NCBI GenBank assembly: GCA_021805865.1
Contig: JAJZDX010000035.1
Coordinates: forward strand, 1-47,466
Source of the DNA: Pseudomonadota bacterium
Lineage (GTDB): Bacteria; Pseudomonadota; Gammaproteobacteria; Steroidobacterales; Steroidobacteraceae
Direction of reading: 5' to 3'
Length of the DNA stretch: 47,466 nt
Under the pieces are notes generated by a model. That model did not search any database and had not been told where the DNA came from. It saw nothing but the letters and a program-made list of their open reading frames with translations. Positions 43,378 through 47,466 of this stretch are shown here, piece after piece (positions within the stretch are counted from its first letter, which is position 1; each line of letters starts with the position of its first letter). The translations under genes and the position numbers were made by a program.

Positions 43378-44175
43378 CTACCGCTCGATTCCGCTCTCCA
43401 CTCTCACCGCGACTCGTTTAGTCTCGGCAAGTCGGCCAAAATGAGCCCCTTGTGTTTTCGCGCGCTCCATGAGCACACCCTCGATGCGCGCGCCGCGAAG
43501 GTCCGCTTCGCCGAAATCCGCGCTGCTCACCGAGCAGCAGTACATAACCACCTGTCGGAGGTCTGCCGCGCGCAGATCGATCGAGTCGAGCGCGGCCAGA
43601 CGCATCTCGGCACCGACGAACCGGCCGCCGCAGCAGACCGCCGTGGCGAGATTCGTATCGTTTAGCCGCGCCTCCGAGAAGTCAGCGTGGGCGAAGGCAC
43701 CCCCGTAGAGACAGGCGTTCTCCACGCGCGCACGGCCGAACTGCGCTCGGGGCAAGACTGCATGTGAGAAATCCGTCCGCGTGAGAACCGCGTCGTCGAA
43801 TTTGACATCCTCCCCACAGGCACCCTTGAAGGAAGCACCGTCGCACTTTGCACGGCTGAAATCCGTACCGCCGAGCTCCGTTCGATCGAATCGCGCATGC
43901 GCGAGTCGCGCGGCGACGAATCGGGTGTCCCGCAGGTGACACGCCGTAAACACGGCACCCTCGAGATCACAGTCGGAGAAGTCCTCCCCCTGGAGGTTGC
44001 ATTTCTGTTTGAAATACGCCCGCCGCAAGTCGCAGCCGGTCAGGCTGACACCAGCGGCGAGCGCCGCAACGGCCGCCTCCCCGATGCGTTCCCCCTTTGA
44101 GAGCCCCTCGGCCCGGTCGTATTCGAAAACCGCCTCACGGGAGGTGCATTTGTGGATCGTTACCGTATCGCTCAT
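43378..44175 (-). CDS. Pentapeptide-repeat protein
   Basis: A 265-residue protein made of A(D/N)Lxx-type pentapeptide repeats from about 45 to 250: FSDCDLEGAVFTACHLRDTR, ARFDRTELGGTDFSRAKCDG, ADFSEARLNDTNLATAVC, DLRAADLRQVVMYCCSVSSA. These fold into a right-handed quadrilateral beta-helix. Some family members mimic DNA and protect gyrase; no specific match is claimed. The N-terminal 45 residues are non-repeat. It ends ESGIER, as ArdC does. Confidence 0.88.
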   Translation of the reverse strand: MSDTVTIHKCTSREAVFEYDRAEGLSKGERIGEAAVAALAAGVSLTGCDLRRAYFKQKCNLQGEDFSDCDLEGAVFTACHLRDTRFVAARLAHARFDRTELGGTDFSRAKCDGASFKGACGEDVKFDDAVLTRTDFSHAVLPRAQFGRARVENACLYGGAFAHADFSEARLNDTNLATAVCCGGRFVGAEMRLAALDSIDLRAADLRQVVMYCCSVSSADFGEADLRGARIEGVLMERAKTQGAHFGRLAETKRVAVRVESGIER

Positions 44176-44275
44176 CGTCCTCTCTCTTCCGCCCGCCGCG
44201 ACCGACGCCGCAGTGAGGCATTTCGTGATGTCTCATGTTCCCCGGGCTGACCCGGGCAACCATCGTGCAAAGGAT

Positions 44276-44842
44276 TCATAACGCGACCGCCTTGATGCAC
44301 GCTGGTATCCCCATTGCACACGGCGGGAGCGTCTCTCCGCGACCTGCGACCTGCGCACCGGCGCGATACCAGAATTCGCGACCGGTGGCGTCGAGCGCGG
44401 CAGGTCCATCCATCCGGTGAAGCAACCCATGCCAGCGCCACTCGCGCCGACCGTCGGCCAGCTCGAGCGCTGGCCCATCCTCCCGATGGAGACGGCCGCG
44501 GTAGTACCATTCACGTTGACCGTTCGGGCACTCGACGGCGGGACCGTCGATGCGGTGTAGGTAGCCCTCCTCATACCACTCGCGACGTCCGCTTTGATAC
44601 TCGACGGCGGGCCCGTCCGTCCGGTGCAACCGACCGAAGTGAAACCAGGCGCGATAGCCGTCCGGGGTATCGATCGCGGGACCGTCGGCCCTGTGGCGAA
44701 ATCCTTGCCAAAACCACTCGCGCCGTCCGTCGGCCTGCTCGAGCGCTGGGCCCGCCATCCGATGCAATACACCGTCCTCGCGCCACTCCCGGGTACCATC
44801 AGGGCGCTGGATCGTCGGGTTGTCATTAGGACTGCGTGCCAA
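44276..44842 (-). CDS. MORN-like 23-residue tandem-repeat protein
   Basis: A 188-residue protein with six near-perfect repeats of exactly 23 residues of the form DGRREWYxxGxLHRxDGPAxE, for example ADGRREWFWQGFRHRADGPA, QSGRREWYEEGYLHRIDGPA and PNGQREWYYRGRLHREDGPA, plus a partial seventh (ATGREFWYRAG). They resemble the toxin-antitoxin YwqK/MORN_2 repeats. I choose a TTG start at 44842, nine bases after GAGGAGG, because the first repeat begins soon after. The longer frame upstream overlaps the divergent leader. Unlike its neighbours it ends AVAL. Confidence 0.78.
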   Translation of the reverse strand: MARSPNDNPTIQRPDGTREWREDGVLHRMAGPALEQADGRREWFWQGFRHRADGPAIDTPDGYRAWFHFGRLHRTDGPAVEYQSGRREWYEEGYLHRIDGPAVECPNGQREWYYRGRLHREDGPALELADGRREWRWHGLLHRMDGPAALDATGREFWYRAGAQVAGRGETLPPCAMGIPACIKAVAL

Positions 44843-44935
44843 AGGGAAGCTGCCTCCTCTCCCTTTGTTCCCTTGGCGGTACTGCAGACCCGGCGGGCGG
44901 CCGAGGCGGCGGCCGGAAAGGCCGACGCCGCGAAG

Positions 44936-44964
44936 GGCGTGCAGCCCGCGAGGCGGAATGGACC
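44936..44964 (+). repeat. Leader repeat in plus orientation before the transglycosylase gene
   Basis: GTGCAGCCCGCGAGGCGGAA then TGGACC runs directly into the plus-strand start at 44965. This is the only copy in this orientation and the only one before a plus-strand gene, so orientation follows the gene. Confidence 0.65.
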
Positions 44965-45699
44965 ATGGAGACTCGAGTACTGCGGCCCGCGGCGCTTTTC
45001 CTGGGCGCAATCACTCTAGGGATTGCACTTCACGCCATCGCCGCGCCGCCGGCCGTCTATCTCGGCAACACGGGAGACGAGAAGCGCCTTCTCGATCACT
45101 GTGCTCCACGAGTCTCGCCCGTGACGCTCGCAGCGCTCGTCGCGCAGGAATCGGGCGGCTGGCCATGGACCCTCGATGATGATTCGACGGGCGAGAGCTT
45201 TGCGCTGACAACCCGCCGCGAGGCGATCACCCTCGCCCGCTCGCTCATTGCGCGTGGGGACTCCGTTGACCTCGGCCTGGCACAGATCAACAGCCGAAAC
45301 CTCCGCTGGTTGGGTCTCGATGTCCGCCAAGCACTCAATCCCTGTACCAATCTGCGGGCCGCTCAGACCGTCTTGCTCGAGGGGTGGACCCGCAGCGGCG
45401 GGCGACTGCGCCAGACCCTCTCGCTCTATCACAGCGGAGCTCCCGACGATCATGCCGGCCGGCGCTACAGCGCCGAGGTCTTCCGTCGGTCGGACGGGAA
45501 GACGAGCCGTGGCAGGACAGTCATTCCCGCAATCCCTGGTGGACGGATGGTGCTGTGGCATCCCGCGTTTCCCGCGACTCCCGGCGGGCATCACGGGATC
45601 GCGATCCATAGACGCGCCTCGCCGCCAAAGGCGACCAGAAGCCCGCTCGCGCCGAGTTCCGCCGGCCTCGCGCCGACATGGGACCTCGCGCGACGATGA
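44965..45699 (+). CDS. VirB1-type lytic transglycosylase
   Basis: A 244-residue exported lytic transglycosylase that would open peptidoglycan for channel assembly. Signal peptide METRVLRPAALFLGAITLGI ending near AIAAP. The SLT domain has the catalytic Glu in LVAQESGGWPW (Glu about 62), SVDLGLAQINSRNLRWLG and SLYHSGAPDDHAG. The C-terminal 50 residues are Arg/Pro/Ala-rich. It is on the opposite strand to trbB, with convergent ends 27 bases apart. Start at 44965 chosen because the signal peptide begins there. Confidence 0.9.
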   Translation: METRVLRPAALFLGAITLGIALHAIAAPPAVYLGNTGDEKRLLDHCAPRVSPVTLAALVAQESGGWPWTLDDDSTGESFALTTRREAITLARSLIARGDSVDLGLAQINSRNLRWLGLDVRQALNPCTNLRAAQTVLLEGWTRSGGRLRQTLSLYHSGAPDDHAGRRYSAEVFRRSDGKTSRGRTVIPAIPGGRMVLWHPAFPATPGGHHGIAIHRRASPPKATRSPLAPSSAGLAPTWDLARR

Positions 45700-45726
45700 C
45701 CCCAGCGCTTCGCGGCGCATGCGTCA

Positions 45727-46686
45727 TCATGCGAGTCTCGCGACCTCATAGCCGTGATCGCGCGACCAGCCAATGACCGAAGTGACATCCTCGACACGCC
45801 GACCCGTTGGCGTGCGGGAGATAAAGACAACGACGTTCACGGCCTCCGCGATGAGTTCCTGCTGTTCGGGCACGCCGGCCTCCTGGACGAGCTGCCCGAT
45901 CCGGATCAGCGCCGCTTTACTGTCGTTCGCGTGCACCGTCCCGACGCCGCCAGGATGACCCGTGTTCCACGCCTTGAGCAGCGCCAGCGCGGCACCGTCG
46001 CGCACCTCACCGACCACGATCCGATCGGGCCGCATGCGCATCGTTACCTTCAGCAGCACGGTTTGGTCGATCCGCGGGGTGGTCTGCAGGTATACGGTGT
46101 TCTCGATGGCGACCTGAAGCTCAGGGGTGTCCTCGATCACCACGACGCGACCGTCCTTGTCCTGTCGCGCGATGCAGTCGAGTACTGCGTTGGCGAGCGT
46201 CGTCTTGCCGCTCCCCGTGGAGCCGCAGACCAGGATGTTGCGCCGGCCATGTACCGCTTCCTCGAGCGCTTGGCGCTGTTCGGCAGTCATGATGCCGGTG
46301 CTCACATAGTCATCGAAGGTGAAGACGAGCGGAGCCTTCTTCCGGATGGTAAAGACCGGCTCATCGGAGAGCGGCGGGAGCACCGCCTCGAACCGCGAAC
46401 CGTCGAGTGGCAGGCGGCATTCGAGGATGGGGTGCTCCTCATTGACTACGCGGTCGAGGATCCCGGCGGTGGTCTCAATGACGCTGCGCGCACTGCGACC
46501 GGAGAAGAGACCCAGGCAGCGCATGCCCTCACCCAACCGGTCCACCCAAACCTTACCGTCCGGGTTCAGCATGACCTCGACGACCTTGGGATCGCGTAGC
46601 GCGTCCATGATCACCGCGCCGAGGTCAATGGTGAGCTGCTCAAGCGCCCGACCGCGTTGGACATCCGCCAATCCCTGACCGCTCAT
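45727..46686 (-). CDS. trbB: TrbB/VirB11: traffic ATPase
   Basis: A 319-residue hexameric VirB11-family ATPase at the inner membrane that switches the channel between pilus building and DNA transfer. Motifs: Walker A CGSTGSGKTT (about 154-163), VVVIEDTPELQ (about 181-191), Walker B RPDRIVVGEVRDG (about 219-231) and the His box HPGGVGTVHAND. The start MSGQGLADV is the usual family start; the frame extends upstream through repeat DNA and is rejected there. It is separated from trbC-D-E by about 20 kb of cargo, whereas trb operons usually keep B-C-D-E together. Confidence 0.94.
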   Translation of the reverse strand: MSGQGLADVQRGRALEQLTIDLGAVIMDALRDPKVVEVMLNPDGKVWVDRLGEGMRCLGLFSGRSARSVIETTAGILDRVVNEEHPILECRLPLDGSRFEAVLPPLSDEPVFTIRKKAPLVFTFDDYVSTGIMTAEQRQALEEAVHGRRNILVCGSTGSGKTTLANAVLDCIARQDKDGRVVVIEDTPELQVAIENTVYLQTTPRIDQTVLLKVTMRMRPDRIVVGEVRDGAALALLKAWNTGHPGGVGTVHANDSKAALIRIGQLVQEAGVPEQQELIAEAVNVVVFISRTPTGRRVEDVTSVIGWSRDHGYEVARLA

Positions 46687-46870
46687 CGCGCTCGCTCCGG
46701 CGACGAGCACCCATCTACCGCGACCGGCGAAGTTCCAGATTCTGCGCGTCGGGCGTGCCGGCGCAGGTAGCGATTGCGCGGGATGCGCCGTTCGCGCGGT
46801 GGGGGCACGGTGCCCCCGGTATCTTTGAAGTGCCGCAGCACCGCAGTCTCCTGGGATGAGGCGTTCGCCT

Positions 46871-46915
46871 CGTTCCCCCATTCCCTCCTGCGGAGGGCAT
46901 GGCACTGCGGGCCGC
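46871..46915 (-). repeat. Leader repeat upstream of trbB
   Basis: In the coding direction CCCGCAGTGCCATGCCCTCC then GCAGGAGGGAATGGGGG. The palindrome CCCTCC-tgc-GGAGGG is the same as in the trbC copy. It lies about 190 bases before trbB. Confidence 0.65.
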
Positions 46916-47097
46916 TCGGGCCGTGTGGCAGCAAATGGTCTTGTGGCCGGTGCTGCGGGGATTGTTCGGGAAGCGGCTACGGCAGTAGTCCGGGGTGTCG
47001 GGGTGCGTGAGCACCCTGACCAAGGTGGGGTAGCCCCGGGGTGCGAGAAGTGGCGCAGCCACGCCGAGCGCCGGGGGCGGTGGTCACAGGAGGGGCC

Positions 47098-47144
47098 GCG
47101 TAAGCGGCAAAGTGCGCGTAAGCGGCAAAGTGCGCGTAAGCGCA
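47098..47144. repeat. 18-base tandem repeat
   Basis: GCGTAAGCGGCAAAGTGC occurs twice back to back (47098-47115 and 47116-47133), followed by a partial third unit GCGTAAGCGCA. Confidence 0.8.
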
Positions 47145-47172
47145 CCCCGCATGTGACCCAACCCCTTACCTT

Positions 47173-47211
47173 GTACGGATTTGGACCGTTTCCCCGTACG
47201 GATTTGGACCG
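47173..47211. repeat. Two 16-base direct repeats, 23-base period
   Basis: GTACGGATTTGGACCG occurs at 47173-47188 and again, identical, at 47196-47211. The 9-base core GATTTGGAC recurs at 13421-13429 over the -35 of the ribbon-helix-helix gene. They may be binding sites for an element regulator. Confidence 0.75.
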
Positions 47212-47218
47212 AAGACCC

Positions 47219-47466
47219 TCAGTCCTCTCGACTCTTTCCCCGCTGTGGGCGGCGGGGACTCTTGTCCGACGAGAACGTGCGCATCCGGTCCCGTTCCGCC
47301 TGGACGATGCCCGCAAGGTTTGCATTCGTCACTCGGATCCCGAGCCGCGCCGCCATCCGGGCGGCGCGTTCTTGAAACTCGGCACTGCCGGTCAGCAGCA
47401 CCCGTCCACCGTATTTCTCGCTCGCGATCCGCAGCGCCGCCTCGAGCGCGGGTTCTTCTTTGGAGA
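47219..47466 (-). CDS. C-terminal part of an LPD7-domain (relaxase-type) protein
   Basis: The last 82 codons of a gene that begins beyond the right edge. EPALEAALRIASEKYGG, VLLTGSAEFQERAARMAARL and GIRVTNANLAGIVQAER are an LPD7 domain, very like RDIEAALRIAAQKF and ISGNPAFRRKAAELAGRLGL in the 33.1 kb protein. The tail is basic (SPRRPQRGKSRED). LPD7 often ends TraI-type relaxases, so the missing part may be the relaxase; this cannot be seen here. Confidence 0.7.
   Translation of the reverse strand, partial: SKEEPALEAALRIASEKYGGRVLLTGSAEFQERAARMAARLGIRVTNANLAGIVQAERDRMRTFSSDKSPRRPQRGKSRED

Larger units (their letters stand above)
46687..47218. other. Gene-free 532-base region between the LPD7 gene and trbB
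   Basis: No credible gene is seen. It holds a leader repeat, an 18-base tandem repeat and a 16-base direct repeat. It is likely the control region of the trbB transcript and a candidate for an origin of transfer or replication. Confidence 0.6.

Noticed and set aside
1755-46915. GGAATGGGG as ribosome-binding sites with an ATG inside
   Set aside because: At most copies a separate, better ribosome site and start codon lie downstream, and the internal ATG is often out of frame with the gene.
47098-47144. CRISPR-like array
   Set aside because: The 18-base units are directly adjacent with no spacers, and there are fewer than three.
46687-47325. 213-codon N-terminal extension of trbB
   Set aside because: It runs through tandem repeats and a leader element, has low-complexity sequence, and starts beyond the family's normal N-terminus.

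Overview
The window is a GC-rich stretch of a proteobacterial conjugative element, most likely an ICE or large conjugative plasmid. The case rests on a full set of P-type (Trb/VirB) type IV secretion genes, an R64/PilL-R-like type IV thin-pilus cluster, a TraG coupling ATPase, a TraF peptidase, and plasmid housekeeping genes (SSB, ArdC antirestriction, Toprim primase-like protein, orphan adenine methyltransferase). The trb plus R64-type pil combination recalls elements described in acidophilic Acidithiobacillia, but the host cannot be fixed from this sequence. No integrase, att site, rRNA, tRNA or CRISPR array was found.

Layout, read along the minus strand (right to left). The right end holds the tail of an LPD7-domain (relaxase-type) gene, a 530-base repeat-bearing gap and trbB. 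From about 45 to 29 kb is a dense cargo block: repeat proteins (MORN-like, pentapeptide, ankyrin), a Toprim protein, ArdC, DUF2958 and DUF7007 proteins, a membrane-less second TraG-like ATPase, an LPD7 protein, an MT-A70 methyltransferase, SSB, a DUF2493 protein and many unknowns. Then come traG, traF, trbC-D-E, three more cargo genes, trbJ and trbL, a MntA/HepT toxin-antitoxin pair, trbF-G-I, a PIN-domain pair, a beta-helix-like protein, and the pilus genes pilL-N-P-O-Q, a small membrane protein, and pilR. Five small plus-strand genes interrupt the run, including a VirB1-type transglycosylase.

Function: Trb proteins build the DNA-transfer channel and pilus, TraG couples the DNA substrate to it, TraF matures the TrbC pilin, the transglycosylase opens the wall, and the Pil proteins make a thin pilus for mating contact. 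Most cargo genes probably help the element establish itself in a recipient, for example by evading restriction and coating or priming single strands.

Two patterns cross gene families and look new to me. First, most minus-strand cargo proteins end in arginine, and 16 of them end in Glu-Arg, usually after a hydrophobic residue and acidic residues, although they belong to unrelated families; core Trb and Pil proteins do not share this. Second, about fifteen copies of a short intergenic leader element (core GCGGAATGGGG in the coding direction) lie just upstream of cargo genes and at the breakpoints of the split trb operon. A trbE P-loop fragment sits between two copies.
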